A DNA stretch of 64,000 nucleotides from NCBI GenBank assembly GCA_003574785.1, contig QORU01000007.1, positions 62,001 through 126,000 on the forward strand, in the 5' to 3' direction. Position numbers and translations under genes: made by a program. The first letter of the stretch is position 1. Every line of letters starts with the position of its first letter. The stretch comes from Taklimakanibacter deserti. GTDB lineage: Bacteria; Pseudomonadota; Alphaproteobacteria; Rhizobiales; Aestuariivirgaceae. Shown here one piece after another: positions 35,523-44,260 of this stretch. The notes under the pieces are model-generated. The model saw only the letters and a list, made by a program, of their open reading frames with translations. It ran no database searches and was not told where the DNA came from.

Positions 35523-36257
35523 TTGACCACCCGCCGCCAATTCCATGCCCTTGCCGCGACAGGCCTTCTTACCGCGACAAGTGGATTTTCCGAATCAGGA
35601 GCCGGGACGGGTTTCGTAACTCAAGCGAACGCGTCTCAGAAAAAAGGAGATGACACCATGGCCCTCGAACTTCCCCCCTTGCCCTATGCCTATGACGCGC
35701 TTCAGCCCTATATGTCCAAGGAGACGCTGGAGTACCATCACGACAAGCATCATCAGGCCTATGTGACGAACGGCAACAACCTGCTCAAGGATTCACCGCT
35801 CGCCAAGGAGTCGCTCAGCAAGATCGTCAAGGCCGCCTACAAAGAGAAGAACCAGGGCCTCATCAACAATGTCGGCCAGCATTACAACCATTTGCATTTC
35901 TGGCAATGGATGAAGAAGGGCGGCGGCGGCAAGAAGCTGCCGGCCAAGCTGCAGAAGGCGGTCGATTCCGATCTCGGCGGCTATGACAAGATGCGCGCCG
36001 ATTTCATCAATGCCGGCACGACCCAGTTCGGTTCGGGCTGGGCGTGGATCGCCGTCAAGAACGGCAAGCTCGAGATCCAGAAGACGCCCAATGGCGAGAA
36101 CCCGCTGATGCTCGGGAGCCAGCCCATCCTCGGCGTCGATGTATGGGAGCACAGCTACTATATCGACTACCGCAATGCGCGGCCGAAATATCTCGAGGCC
36201 TTTGTCGACAATCTGATCAACTGGGAACATGTCGAGCAGATGTTCTCCGAAGCGTAA
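35523..36257 (+). CDS. sodB: Fe/Mn superoxide dismutase, with Tat-signal start and internal start
   Basis: From the TTG at 35523 the protein is 244 residues; from the ATG at 35658 it is 199. Both starts have good ribosome binding sites: AAGGAG at 35511-35516 (spacing 6) and AAGGAG at 35644-35649 (spacing 8). The extra 45 residues look like a Tat signal, TTRRQFHALAATGLL, with an AxA-type site at QANA. The core has the metal His in LEYHHDKHH, GQHYNHLHFWQWM, GSGWAWI and DVWEHSYYIDY. It converts superoxide to peroxide and oxygen. Two forms, exported and cytosolic, are predicted. Confidence 0.92.
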   Translation: MTTRRQFHALAATGLLTATSGFSESGAGTGFVTQANASQKKGDDTMALELPPLPYAYDALQPYMSKETLEYHHDKHHQAYVTNGNNLLKDSPLAKESLSKIVKAAYKEKNQGLINNVGQHYNHLHFWQWMKKGGGGKKLPAKLQKAVDSDLGGYDKMRADFINAGTTQFGSGWAWIAVKNGKLEIQKTPNGENPLMLGSQPILGVDVWEHSYYIDYRNARPKYLEAFVDNLINWEHVEQMFSEA

Positions 36258-36283
36258 ACCTTAAATATTCGCTTTGCCGATTT

Positions 36284-36310
36284 GCCCTCCTCGCAAGAGG
36301 AGGGCATTTT
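36284..36310 (+). terminator. Intrinsic terminator after superoxide dismutase
   Basis: GCCCTCCTC at 36284-36292 pairs with GAGGAGGGC at 36297-36305 around a GCAA tetraloop, followed by ATTTTC. It ends the dismutase transcript 27 bases past the stop. Confidence 0.85.
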
Positions 36311-36328
36311 CGTCTAAGGGCAAGCTTC

Positions 36329-37037
36329 ATGAAAGACCACGAGCACTGGTCGCGGCATGCGGCCGACTGGATCGCCTGGGCGCGGACGCCCGGCCATGAT
36401 GCCTTCTGGGCCTATCGCGACGCTTTTGCCGCCTTTGTCGGCAAAGGCGAAGGAAGGGCCGTCGACGTCGGCTGCGGCGAAGGCCGGGTGTCGCGCCTCC
36501 TGAAGGAATGCGGTTATCAAGTGACGGCGGTCGATCCGGTCGCGCAACTGGTCGAAGCGGCTCGCGAAGCCCAATCCGCCGACCAGTATCGAGTGGCCGC
36601 CGCGGCGGATCTGCCCTTCGCTGATGAAAGCTTCGACCTGACCGTGGCCTATAACATGCTGATGGATGTCGAGGATGTCCCGGCCGCGGTCAGGGAAGCG
36701 AGGCGCGTGCTGCGTCCATCCGGGACCTTGATCGTGTCCATCGTGCATCCCTTCACCGATCGCGGCCGCTTCGCCAATGAGGCGCCCGATGCGCCTTTCG
36801 TCCTGGAGGGCTCCTATTTCGGCCGCGAGCGTTTTGAAGGCACGGAGGAACGGCGACGGGCTCGAGATGCATTTCGCCGGCTGGTCGCAGCCGCTTGAGG
36901 CCTATATGGTCGCGCTGACCGGCGCCGGCCTGGTTGTGACCGACCTCAAAGAACCGGTTCCGGCGGCCGCCGGCCGAAAGCGCTGGCATCGGCTTCCCTT
37001 GTTCCTGTGGCTCAAAGCCCGGCCATTTCCGGCATAG
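36329..37037 (+). pseudogene. SAM-dependent methyltransferase with a one-base frameshift
   Basis: The frame from the ATG at 36329 encodes a class I methyltransferase: VDVGCGEGRVSRLLKECGYQ (SAM-binding), AAADLPFADESFDLTVAYNML and EARRVLRPSGTLIVSIVHPF. It ends early at 36898 after a run of arginines. The next frame then continues with DGLEMHFAGWSQPLEAYMV and a further 40 residues to 37037, which is the normal C-terminal half. Removing one base near 36854 (CGG C GAC) rejoins them into a 235-residue protein. It is either a true inactivating frameshift or an assembly error. The acceptor is unknown. Confidence 0.75.
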
Positions 37038-37107
37038 CTGCCATTCCAATATTTACTCACGCTTATAGCAGCTTTTCCAATGCCTTTACTTTTGCTAAAG
37101 TCATAGT

Positions 37108-38409
37108 ATGAAGCTCCCCGACTGGCTCGACAAGACCTCGACCTCACAATCTGCCCTGGCAAAGGCACTCGGCGTCTCCCAGGGCCGGGTCTCGCAGCTT
37201 ATTGCCGGGGCTTCCCCTTCCCTCGACCTCGCTCTCAAGATCGCGACCTTCACCAACAACGCCGTTCGCCCCGAAGACTTTTCCGGACCCGCCATGGACA
37301 CGACCCCGCACGCCGCCACCACCTCCGAACTCGACCGCGTCGAGGATGCCATTGCCGCCATCGGGCGCGGCGAGATGGTCGTCGTCGTCGACGACGACGA
37401 CCGCGAGAATGAAGGCGACCTCGTCGCCGCCGCCTGCAAGATCACGCCCGAGCAGATGGCCTTCATGATCCGCTATTGCTGCGGCATCGTCTGCGCGCCG
37501 ATCACGCCCGAGGATGCGCGCCGTCTCAAGCTCGATCCGATGGTGGCGCATAATGACGCGCCGCTCGGCACGGCCTTCACCGTTTCCGTCGATTATCGGG
37601 AAGGCCTGACCACCGGCATCTCAGCCAAGGAGCGCGCCGCGACCGTCCACGCGCTCGCCAATGGCAATGTCCAGGCGGCCGACTTCGTGCGCCCGGGCCA
37701 CATCTTCCCGCTGGTCGCCAAATCCGGCGGCGTGCTGATGCGCTCAGGCCACACCGAGGCCTCGGTTGACCTCGTCCGCCTCGCCGGGCTCCATCCGGCG
37801 GGCGTCATTTGCGAGCTCGTCAATGACGACGGCACGGTGAAACGCGGACCGCAGGTGCTCGCCTTCGCCCGCGAGCATGGGCTCAAGATCATCTCGGTCG
37901 CCGATCTCATTTCCTATCGCCAGGCGCGCGAGCGCCTGGTCGAGCAGGAAAGCCAGTTCGAAATCGACACGCCCGTAGGCAAGGCGCGCGGCTTCGCCTA
38001 TTCGACGCCCTTCGACTCGGTCGAGCATCTGGCCATCGTCTTCGGCGACATCAGCGGCGGGAAAGATGTCCCGGTCCGGCTCCATCGCGAGGATATCGTC
38101 GCCGACATCTTCGGTGCGCCGCATGTCCTCAACAAGGTCTATGACACATTCAAGCGCGAGGGCCGCGGCATTCTGGTCTATCTGCGCGAAGGCACGGCAG
38201 GCGTCCCGGCGGGCCAGAAGATGGGCAGCGAAAAGACCTCGAGCGCCGCCTTGCGCGAGCAGGTCTGGCGCGATGTCGGCCTCGGTGCCCAGATCCTGCG
38301 CGATCTCAATGTGCGTTCGATCCGGCTCATCACCTCGAGCACGCGCCACTATGTCGGCCTCTCGGGCTTTGGTATAGATATCGTGGAGACGATCAAGATC
38401 GAAGGATGA
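37108..38409 (+). CDS. ribB: HTH-fused DHBP synthase with degenerate GTP cyclohydrolase II domain
   Basis: 433 residues in three parts. Residues 1-45 form a Cro/YdaS-like helix-turn-helix (SQSALAKALGVSQGRVSQLI). Residues about 72-275 are 3,4-dihydroxy-2-butanone-4-phosphate synthase, with VVDDDDRENEGDL (Glu100, Glu102), RPGHIFPL and SGHTEASVDL. Residues about 285-430 resemble GTP cyclohydrolase II, but the zinc site is missing: RLHREDIVADIFGAPHV has no cysteines where RibA has a C-x-C set. RibB makes the four-carbon riboflavin precursor. A start at Met63 (37294) would drop the HTH, but the HTH itself looks coding. Confidence 0.88.
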   Translation: MKLPDWLDKTSTSQSALAKALGVSQGRVSQLIAGASPSLDLALKIATFTNNAVRPEDFSGPAMDTTPHAATTSELDRVEDAIAAIGRGEMVVVVDDDDRENEGDLVAAACKITPEQMAFMIRYCCGIVCAPITPEDARRLKLDPMVAHNDAPLGTAFTVSVDYREGLTTGISAKERAATVHALANGNVQAADFVRPGHIFPLVAKSGGVLMRSGHTEASVDLVRLAGLHPAGVICELVNDDGTVKRGPQVLAFAREHGLKIISVADLISYRQARERLVEQESQFEIDTPVGKARGFAYSTPFDSVEHLAIVFGDISGGKDVPVRLHREDIVADIFGAPHVLNKVYDTFKREGRGILVYLREGTAGVPAGQKMGSEKTSSAALREQVWRDVGLGAQILRDLNVRSIRLITSSTRHYVGLSGFGIDIVETIKIEG

Positions 38410-38783
38410 CTGTGATGGCTACCGTCCGCTATATGGTCGAAGACGTCGATGCTTCAGTCGCCTTCTACACCCAGCTTCTCGGCTTCGCGGTGAAGCAGCA
38501 ATTCGGCGCCAACATAGCGATCCTGACGCGGGATGACCTGATCCTGTGGGTCGCCGGTCCCAATGCCTCGGCCGGGCGTCCGATGCCCGATGGCCGCAAG
38601 CCCGAGCCCGGCGGATGGAATCGTTTCGTCATCGAGGTCGATGACCTGGCGAATGTCGTCACCCGGTTGCGCAAGGCAGGCACGCCGTTCCGCAACGACA
38701 TCGTCGAAGGACCGGGCGGCAAGCAGATTCTTGCTGAGGATCCTTCCGGGAACGTGATCGAATTGTTCGAGCCGCAGCGATAG
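38406..38783 (+). CDS. VOC (glyoxalase-like) family protein
   Basis: 125 residues from the ATG at 38406, which overlaps the ribB stop (ATGA). One full VOC unit is visible: VRYMVEDVDASVAFYTQLLGF, then a FAVKQQFGANIAILTRDDLIL strand pair, WNRFVIEVDDLANVV and GKQILAEDPSGNVIELFEP, where the last Glu is a typical metal ligand. Such proteins include glyoxalases, resistance proteins and dioxygenases; the substrate is unknown. Coupling to ribB may be incidental. Confidence 0.85.
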   Translation: MTVMATVRYMVEDVDASVAFYTQLLGFAVKQQFGANIAILTRDDLILWVAGPNASAGRPMPDGRKPEPGGWNRFVIEVDDLANVVTRLRKAGTPFRNDIVEGPGGKQILAEDPSGNVIELFEPQR

Positions 38784-38845
38784 CCAACCGCAGAGCGAGC
38801 CGATAGGATATCGATCTCGCCTCTCACCTTCCCGAAAGGATCGTC

Positions 38846-39739
38846 ATGCCCAAGCGCATCGTCTTCACCGGCGGTTCCGGCAAGGCCGGACGCCATGTGG
38901 TCCCCTGGCTCAAAACCAAGGGCTATGACATCCTCAATGTCGACCTGAAGCCGCTCGATTGTCCGGGCGTCAACACGCTCATCGCCGATGTTGCCGACAG
39001 CGGGCAAGTCTTCAATGCGCTCTCCATGCATTTCGGCTTCGACGGCTACGAAACCGGCAAAGGACCGGCGAAGATCGATGCCGTCGTGCATTTCGCCGCC
39101 ATACCGCGCGTCCTCATAGAGCCCGACAACGTCACCTTCGATGTCAACGTGATGAGCACCTACAATGTGATCGAAGCGGCGGTGAAGCTCGGCATCCGCA
39201 AGATCATCATCGCCTCGTCGGAGACGACCTATGGCGTGTGCTTCGCCGAAGGCGACAAGGATTTCCACCATTTTCCGCTGGAAGAGGATTACGACATCGA
39301 TCCGATGGACAGCTATGGCCTGTCGAAGGTCGTCAATGAGAAGACGGCCCGCGCCTTTGCCATGAGGAGCGGCGCCGACATCTATGCGCTGCGCATCGGC
39401 AATGTGATCGAGCCCCATGAATATGACCGCTTTCCCGCTTTCATCGCCGATCCCTTGTCGCGCAAGCGCAATGCCTGGAGCTATATCGATGCGCGCGATC
39501 TGGGCCAGATCGTGCATCTGTGCCTCAGCAAGGACGGGCTCGGCTTCCAGGTGTTCAACGCCGTCAATGACACGATCACCGCCAATGAGCCGACGGCCGA
39601 CTTCCTGAAGCGGTGGTGCCCGAAGACGCCGCACCGCCGCCCGCTCCAGGGCCAGGAGGGGCCCCTCTCGAACCGCAAGATCCGCGAGACATTGGGCTTC
39701 GTCGAGGAGCATAATTGGCGAAAATACGTGAAGGCATGA
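38846..39739 (+). CDS. NAD-dependent epimerase/dehydratase family protein
   Basis: 297 residues, extended SDR. The NAD motif is VFTGGSGKAGRHVVPWL, then Asp in LNVDLKPLDC for NAD ribose, VVHFAAIPRV, an IIASSETTYGV strand with the catalytic Ser/Thr, and YGLSKVVNEKTA with Tyr and Lys. The C-terminus LSNRKIRETLGFVEEHNWR is typical of UDP-sugar epimerase-like oxidoreductases. A strong site, CCCGAAAGGATCGTC, precedes the start. It overlaps the ATC-hydrolase-like gene by four bases. The substrate is not known. Confidence 0.87.
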   Translation: MPKRIVFTGGSGKAGRHVVPWLKTKGYDILNVDLKPLDCPGVNTLIADVADSGQVFNALSMHFGFDGYETGKGPAKIDAVVHFAAIPRVLIEPDNVTFDVNVMSTYNVIEAAVKLGIRKIIIASSETTYGVCFAEGDKDFHHFPLEEDYDIDPMDSYGLSKVVNEKTARAFAMRSGADIYALRIGNVIEPHEYDRFPAFIADPLSRKRNAWSYIDARDLGQIVHLCLSKDGLGFQVFNAVNDTITANEPTADFLKRWCPKTPHRRPLQGQEGPLSNRKIRETLGFVEEHNWRKYVKA

Positions 39740-40227
39740 GCATGACAGATCTTCCCACCCTCACCAAGCGCCGGCTGCAAGCCCAGGTCATCGGCCCGAT
39801 CTATGCCGAGATGGCGGCCGAGATCGGCGAGGAGAAGGCCGCCCAGATCCTCGACCGCGCGATCCGCAAGGCGGCCATTGCCGAAGGCAAGGAGTTCGCG
39901 AGGCGCGCGCCGGGCGGCCAAACCTCCATGGCCGACTTCATCAAGCTCTATGATTTCTGGACCGCGGACGGGGCGCTCGAGATGAAGGTGCTGGAGGCGA
40001 GCGACACCCGCTTCGACTTCGACATCACCCGCTGCCGCTATGCCGAGACCTATAAGGAAATGGGTCTCGGCAAGATCGGCCACTTGCTGTCCTGCAACCG
40101 CGACGGCACGTTCTGCGAGGGCTATGACCCCAATATCACCCTCGAGCGCAAGCAGACCATCATGCAAGGTGCGCCCTGCTGCACCTTCCGCTACACCTAT
40201 CGGCGCCGTGACGAAGCTACGCGCTGA
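39736..40227 (+). CDS. L-2-amino-thiazoline-4-carboxylic acid hydrolase-like protein
   Basis: 163 residues from the ATG at 39736, which overlaps the TGA of the upstream epimerase-like gene. The pattern TKRRLQAQVIGPIYAEMAAEIG, TSMADFIKLYDFWTADGAL, TRCRYAETYKEMGL, LLSCNRDGTFCEGYDPNI and LERKQTIMQGAPCCTFRY matches the PF14196 family of ATC hydrolase. The founding enzyme opens the thiazoline ring to give N-carbamoyl-cysteine. The conserved Cys set (about six) is intact. With an epimerase-like partner, the real substrate may be different; that is inference. Confidence 0.8.
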   Translation: MSMTDLPTLTKRRLQAQVIGPIYAEMAAEIGEEKAAQILDRAIRKAAIAEGKEFARRAPGGQTSMADFIKLYDFWTADGALEMKVLEASDTRFDFDITRCRYAETYKEMGLGKIGHLLSCNRDGTFCEGYDPNITLERKQTIMQGAPCCTFRYTYRRRDEATR

Positions 40228-40290
40228 GCATCCCACCTCGACATGGCCGCCCTTGAAGCCCGGCCATGACGGATTGAGTGCGAGTTGGAG

Positions 40291-40761
40291 CTATTTCGGA
40301 TAGCGCCAGTCGGTTTCCCTGATCCTACCGCCATTGCCGAGCTCGATGATGTAGCCGAAGTCCTTCTCGGTATCGAGATAGTAGTGCTCATCGGCATCGA
40401 ACTTGCCGCTCTGGATCACCTTGTAGCCGCGCCTTTCGTAATCGGCGACCGCCTTGGCGCAATCGGCATAATAGAGCTTGGTGTGATGCAGACCTTCGCC
40501 TCGGCGTTCAAGAAACTCGTCATAGATCGAATAGCCGCTGACCGGCTGGATCAGCTCATGCTGGATGCCGTCCGTCTTGGTGACGGCGATCAGCACCTCA
40601 TGGGTGGCGGGCTTGCCGCGATAGAGATAGTCGCGCACGTCCGGCGCCTTGAAACGATAGACATGCCACGGGCCGATGCCGCAGTGATCCCAATGGCGTT
40701 TCATCGCCGTCTCGATGTCACGCACGAGATAAGCCACCTGCATGAGCTCTCCATCCTTCAT
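40291..40761 (-). CDS. VOC-family protein
   Basis: 156 residues from the ATG at 40761, preceded by AAGGGAGGATGCG. The pattern LMQVAYLVRDIETAMKRHW, IGPWHVYRFKAP, EVLIAVTKTDGIQHELIQPVSG, LHHTKLYYADCAKAVADYE and LDTEKDFGYIIELGNGG is one methylmalonyl-CoA-epimerase-like or lactoylglutathione-lyase-like VOC unit. Metal ligands are likely in LHHTK and IIELG. It converges on the ATC-hydrolase-like operon and diverges from the RimB-like gene. Confidence 0.85.
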   Translation of the reverse strand: MKDGELMQVAYLVRDIETAMKRHWDHCGIGPWHVYRFKAPDVRDYLYRGKPATHEVLIAVTKTDGIQHELIQPVSGYSIYDEFLERRGEGLHHTKLYYADCAKAVADYERRGYKVIQSGKFDADEHYYLDTEKDFGYIIELGNGGRIRETDWRYPK

Positions 40762-40862
40762 CGCATCCTCCCTTTGGCCGTCCGCGGAGTGATGGTAACG
40801 CAACCGGCGAAAAACCGAAAAGCCGGATTTCCCTTTTATGGACGGTGGTTTATGGTGCTGCC

Positions 40863-41336
40863 ATGACGCATGAAGACAGCGACCGGGACGAAGAACGGAC
40901 CCTGATCGGCTGGCAGGAAACGGTGAGCCTGCCCGAGCTCGGCGCCGGCCCGATCGTCGCCAAGATCGATACCGGTGCGCGCTCCGCCGCGCTTCATGCC
41001 GACGACATCCGCATCACCGGGCGGGGAAAACGCATGAAGGTGCGCTTCAAGGTGCAGCGCCGCGGCAGCTCCTCGCGGCGGATCGAATGCGAGATGCCGT
41101 TGCACGACCTGCGGCGGGTCAAGAGCTCCAACGGCCAGATCGAGCTGCGTGCCGTGATCGCGACCCCGGTCGAGATCGGCGGACAGCTTCTCGAAGCCGA
41201 AATCACCCTCACCCAGCGCTCCGACATGGGAGCCGCCATGCTCATCGGCCGGAGCTCGATCAAGGGGAATTTCCTGGTCGATCCGAGCCGCACTTTTCTC
41301 AGATCACGGCGACCGAGAAAGACCAAGCCTCGATGA
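40863..41336 (+). CDS. RimB-like retropepsin-fold protease (PF05618)
   Basis: 157 residues from the ATG at 40863. The core [18 protein letters not shown] carries the DTGA motif of retropepsin-like aspartic proteases, followed by [11 protein letters not shown] and [20 protein letters not shown], typical of the PF05618 family once called ATP-dependent zinc proteases. In Pseudomonas, RimB of this family removes glutamates added by RimK. Here it overlaps the rimK start (ATGA at 41333), giving strong coupling. The ending KTKPR is rich in Arg/Lys. Confidence 0.85.
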   Translation: MTHEDSDRDEERTLIGWQETVSLPELGAGPIVAKIDTGARSAALHADDIRITGRGKRMKVRFKVQRRGSSSRRIECEMPLHDLRRVKSSNGQIELRAVIATPVEIGGQLLEAEITLTQRSDMGAAMLIGRSSIKGNFLVDPSRTFLRSRRPRKTKPR

Positions 41337-42238
41337 AAATCGCGCTTCTGACCCGCAATCCCAAGCTCTTCTCACATCAGCGCATCATGGAAGCCGCCCA
41401 GGCGCGCGGCCATGAGATCGTGCCGGTCGACTATCTGCGCTGCTATATGAACATCACCTCGCGCAAGCCGGAGCTGCGCTATATGGGCGAGAAGCTCGAA
41501 GGCTTCGATGCCGTCATCCCGCGCATCGCCGCCTCCCACACCTTCTACGGGCTCGCGGTGCTGCGCCAGTTCGAGATGATGGGCGTCTATCCGCTCAACG
41601 AATCGGTCGCCATCGGCCGCTCGCGCGACAAGCTGCGCTCGCTGCAGATCCTCGCGCGCGACGGCGTCGGCCTGCCGATCACCGCCTTCGCCAACGACAC
41701 GACGCGCACCGATGACGTCATCGACATCGTCGGCGGCGCCCCGACGGTGATCAAGCTGCTCGAAGGTACGCAGGGCATCGGCGTGGTCCTGAGCGAAACG
41801 CATAATTCGGCGAAATCGGTCATCGAGGCCTTCCACGGCGCCGATATCGCCATCCTGGTGCAGGAATTCATCAAGGAGGCGGAAGGCCGCGACATCCGCG
41901 TTTTCGTGATCGACGGCAAGCCGGTGGCCTCCATCCTGCGCTCGGGCGCCAAGGGCGACTTCCGCTCCAACCTGCATCGCGGCGGCCACGCCGAGAAGAT
42001 CACCGTCACGCGCCAGGAGAAGGCCGCGGCGATCAAGGCGGCGCGCTCGATGGGCCTCAATGTCTGCGGCGTCGACATGCTGCAGTCCAATCGCGGGCCG
42101 CTGGTGATGGAGGTCAATTCCTCGCCGGGGCTCGAGGGCGTCGAGAAGGCGACCGGCGTCGATGTCGCTTCCGCCATCATCCAGTTCCTCGAGGCGGAGG
42201 CGCGGCCCGGACGCACCCGGACCAAGGGCAAGGGATGA
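41333..42238 (+). CDS. rimK: RimK: ribosomal protein S6 / glutamate ligase (ATP-grasp)
   Basis: 301 residues, full length for RimK. N-terminal [21 protein letters not shown], then [37 protein letters not shown] (ATP-grasp), [20 protein letters not shown], and the metal-binding end [20 protein letters not shown] with Asp, Glu and Asn. RimK adds glutamate residues to the C-terminus of ribosomal protein S6, and in other systems makes poly-glutamate. It is flanked by a RimB-like protease and an AstE-like deacylase, each overlapping by four bases. Confidence 0.93.
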   Translation: MKIALLTRNPKLFSHQRIMEAAQARGHEIVPVDYLRCYMNITSRKPELRYMGEKLEGFDAVIPRIAASHTFYGLAVLRQFEMMGVYPLNESVAIGRSRDKLRSLQILARDGVGLPITAFANDTTRTDDVIDIVGGAPTVIKLLEGTQGIGVVLSETHNSAKSVIEAFHGADIAILVQEFIKEAEGRDIRVFVIDGKPVASILRSGAKGDFRSNLHRGGHAEKITVTRQEKAAAIKAARSMGLNVCGVDMLQSNRGPLVMEVNSSPGLEGVEKATGVDVASAIIQFLEAEARPGRTRTKGKG

Positions 42239-43275
42239 GCGCCAAGCCGTTCCACCTGGGAACGACGACGCTCCAACCGGGCGAGCGCAAGACCGTCGAC
42301 CTGCCGATCAGCGCGCTGTCCAACCACACGCCGCTGACCTTGCCCGTGCATGCCATCCATGGCGAGAAGGCGGGACCTGTGCTGTTCCTCTCCGCCGTCG
42401 TCCACGGCGATGAGATCCTGGGGGCCGAGATCGTGCGACGGGTGATCCGCCATCGCGCCGTGCATGATCTCGCCGGCACGCTGCTCGCCGTGCCGGTCGT
42501 CAATGCCTTCGGCCTCATCAGCCATTCGCGCTATATGCCGGACCGGCGCGACCTCAACCGCTCCTTCCCGGGATCGGACCACGGCTCGCTCGCCTCGATC
42601 GTCGCCGATCTGTTCATGCGCGAGGTGGTGCTGCGGAGCGACTACGGCATCGATCTTCACACTGCCGCACTCCATCGCACCAATTTGCCGCAGATCCGCA
42701 TCGCGCCCGGCGAGCCCGATCTCCTTCAGATGGCCGAGGCCTTCGGGCCGCCGGTCATCCTCATCTCGAAATTGCGTGAAGGCACGCTCCGGCAATGCGC
42801 GCGCGACCGGGGCGTGAAAGTCCTCCTTTATGAAGGCGGCGAGGCGTTGCGCTTCGATGAGATCGCGATCCGGGCCGGTGTCATCGGCATATTGCGGGTG
42901 ATGAAGTGGCTCGCCATGATCGCCCCCGCCAATATCGCAAGAAGCAAGGTGCCGCCGGCGATCTCGACCTCGAGCGCGTGGCTCAGGGCTCCGGAAGGCG
43001 GGCTGCTGCGCGCCGCGCCGCTTGCCGGCGACCGGGTCGAGAAGGGCGAGGCGATTGGCGAGATCTCGGATCCCTTTGGCGAGCGTGCCGTGCAGGTCAT
43101 CTCGCCCGAAGACGGCATCGTCATCGGGCGCACCAACCTGCCGATCGTCAATCGCGGCGATGCGCTCTTCCATATCGCCCGGGTTAAGGACCCCGAGACG
43201 TCCCGCGCCCGCATCGGCCGCATCGGCGGTGAGCTCTCGCAAGCGCCGCTCTTCGATGAGGATGAGATTATTTAG
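42235..43275 (+). CDS. Succinylglutamate desuccinylase/aspartoacylase family protein
   Basis: 346 residues from the ATG at 42235, overlapping rimK. The M14-like zinc site is intact: VVHGDE (His57, Glu60) and DYGIDLHT (His142), with [11 protein letters not shown] binding the substrate carboxylate. A C-terminal biotinyl-like sandwich (about 245-330; [20 protein letters not shown]) follows. The family removes acyl or amino acid groups at a carboxylate end, including succinylglutamate and N-acetylaspartate. With RimK and a RimB-like protease, a role in removing added glutamates or their derivatives is plausible but unproven. Confidence 0.88.
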   Translation: MSAKPFHLGTTTLQPGERKTVDLPISALSNHTPLTLPVHAIHGEKAGPVLFLSAVVHGDEILGAEIVRRVIRHRAVHDLAGTLLAVPVVNAFGLISHSRYMPDRRDLNRSFPGSDHGSLASIVADLFMREVVLRSDYGIDLHTAALHRTNLPQIRIAPGEPDLLQMAEAFGPPVILISKLREGTLRQCARDRGVKVLLYEGGEALRFDEIAIRAGVIGILRVMKWLAMIAPANIARSKVPPAISTSSAWLRAPEGGLLRAAPLAGDRVEKGEAIGEISDPFGERAVQVISPEDGIVIGRTNLPIVNRGDALFHIARVKDPETSRARIGRIGGELSQAPLFDEDEII

Positions 43276-44179
43276 AAGCTCTGTTCTCGGCGAGAAAATC
43301 GATCACGGCGCGGATGGAAGGCAACTGGCTGCGGCGATGCGGCGTGAGAATCGTCGTGGCGATATTGCCCGCTGTCCATGAGGGCAGGACGATGTTCAGC
43401 GCGCCTTCCGTGATCGCCGGGGCGGCGATGCTCTCGGGCAGGCACGCGATGCCGAGGCCCGCTATCGCCGATTTGAGCAGCACCACCGACTCATCGGCAA
43501 AGAAACGCGGACGTGGCGCGACCGCGACAGATATTTCATCTTGTGACGTGAGGCGCCATGTGCGTGCAGACGACGCAATGATGAGGCCATCATGTTCGCT
43601 CAAGGCTTCAGGGGTGGATGGCGTGCCGCGCTCTTCCAGATAGAAGGGCGATGCGATGAGGACGATGCGATCGGTGCCGATCTGTCTTTGCATCAGGTCC
43701 GAATCGGGCAGCGGAGCAAAGTGGCTGCGCACCGCGATATCGAAACCTTCCTGGACGAGATCGACGAAGCGATCGGTGACATGGAGATGGATCTCGAGTT
43801 TGGGAAAGCGGCGTGCCAGCGCATGGAGCTGGTCGGCGAGGTGGAATTGAGCGGTCGGAACCGAGGCCGTGATCCTCACGGTTCCACTGGGCTCCGCCAT
43901 CCGCTCGCGAACGACCGTCTCGGCCGCTTCCGCCTCGATGACCGCGGCGCGGGCGTGATCGTAGAAATCGCGGCCGGTGTCGGTCAGGACGAAGCTGCGC
44001 GAGGTGCGGTGGATGAGGCGCGCGCCGAGCGCCGCTTCGAGCTCCGCCACGCGCTTGCTCACCGTCGACTTCGGCTGCCCCAGGCGTCGCCCGGCAGCGG
44101 CGAAGCTCCCCAGATCCACGGCCTGCACGAAGAAGATCAGATCGTTGAGATTATACATGGAACCATCGTCCATAAGCAT
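43268..44179 (-). CDS. LysR-family transcriptional regulator
   Basis: 303 residues; the likely start is the Met at residue 8 (MYNLNDLIFFVQAV), but the frame opens at 44179. The winged helix-turn-helix is SFAAAGRRLGQPKSTVSKRVAELEAALG in two blocks, and the effector domain runs from about 95 to 300. The layout resembles AaeR/DsdC-like regulators that act on divergent genes. It diverges from a glutathione S-transferase gene across about 80 bases, which it most likely regulates. It also converges on the AstE-like gene, overlapping its stop by eight bases. Confidence 0.88.
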   Translation of the reverse strand: MLMDDGSMYNLNDLIFFVQAVDLGSFAAAGRRLGQPKSTVSKRVAELEAALGARLIHRTSRSFVLTDTGRDFYDHARAAVIEAEAAETVVRERMAEPSGTVRITASVPTAQFHLADQLHALARRFPKLEIHLHVTDRFVDLVQEGFDIAVRSHFAPLPDSDLMQRQIGTDRIVLIASPFYLEERGTPSTPEALSEHDGLIIASSARTWRLTSQDEISVAVAPRPRFFADESVVLLKSAIAGLGIACLPESIAAPAITEGALNIVLPSWTAGNIATTILTPHRRSQLPSIRAVIDFLAENRASK

Positions 44180-44260
44180 GGACTATAGGGTTCGAATACC
44201 CCGTCTACCGCCTGAAAGTCCACGATTTATATCAGTAGTCTCAACAAAAAGGAGACCGAC

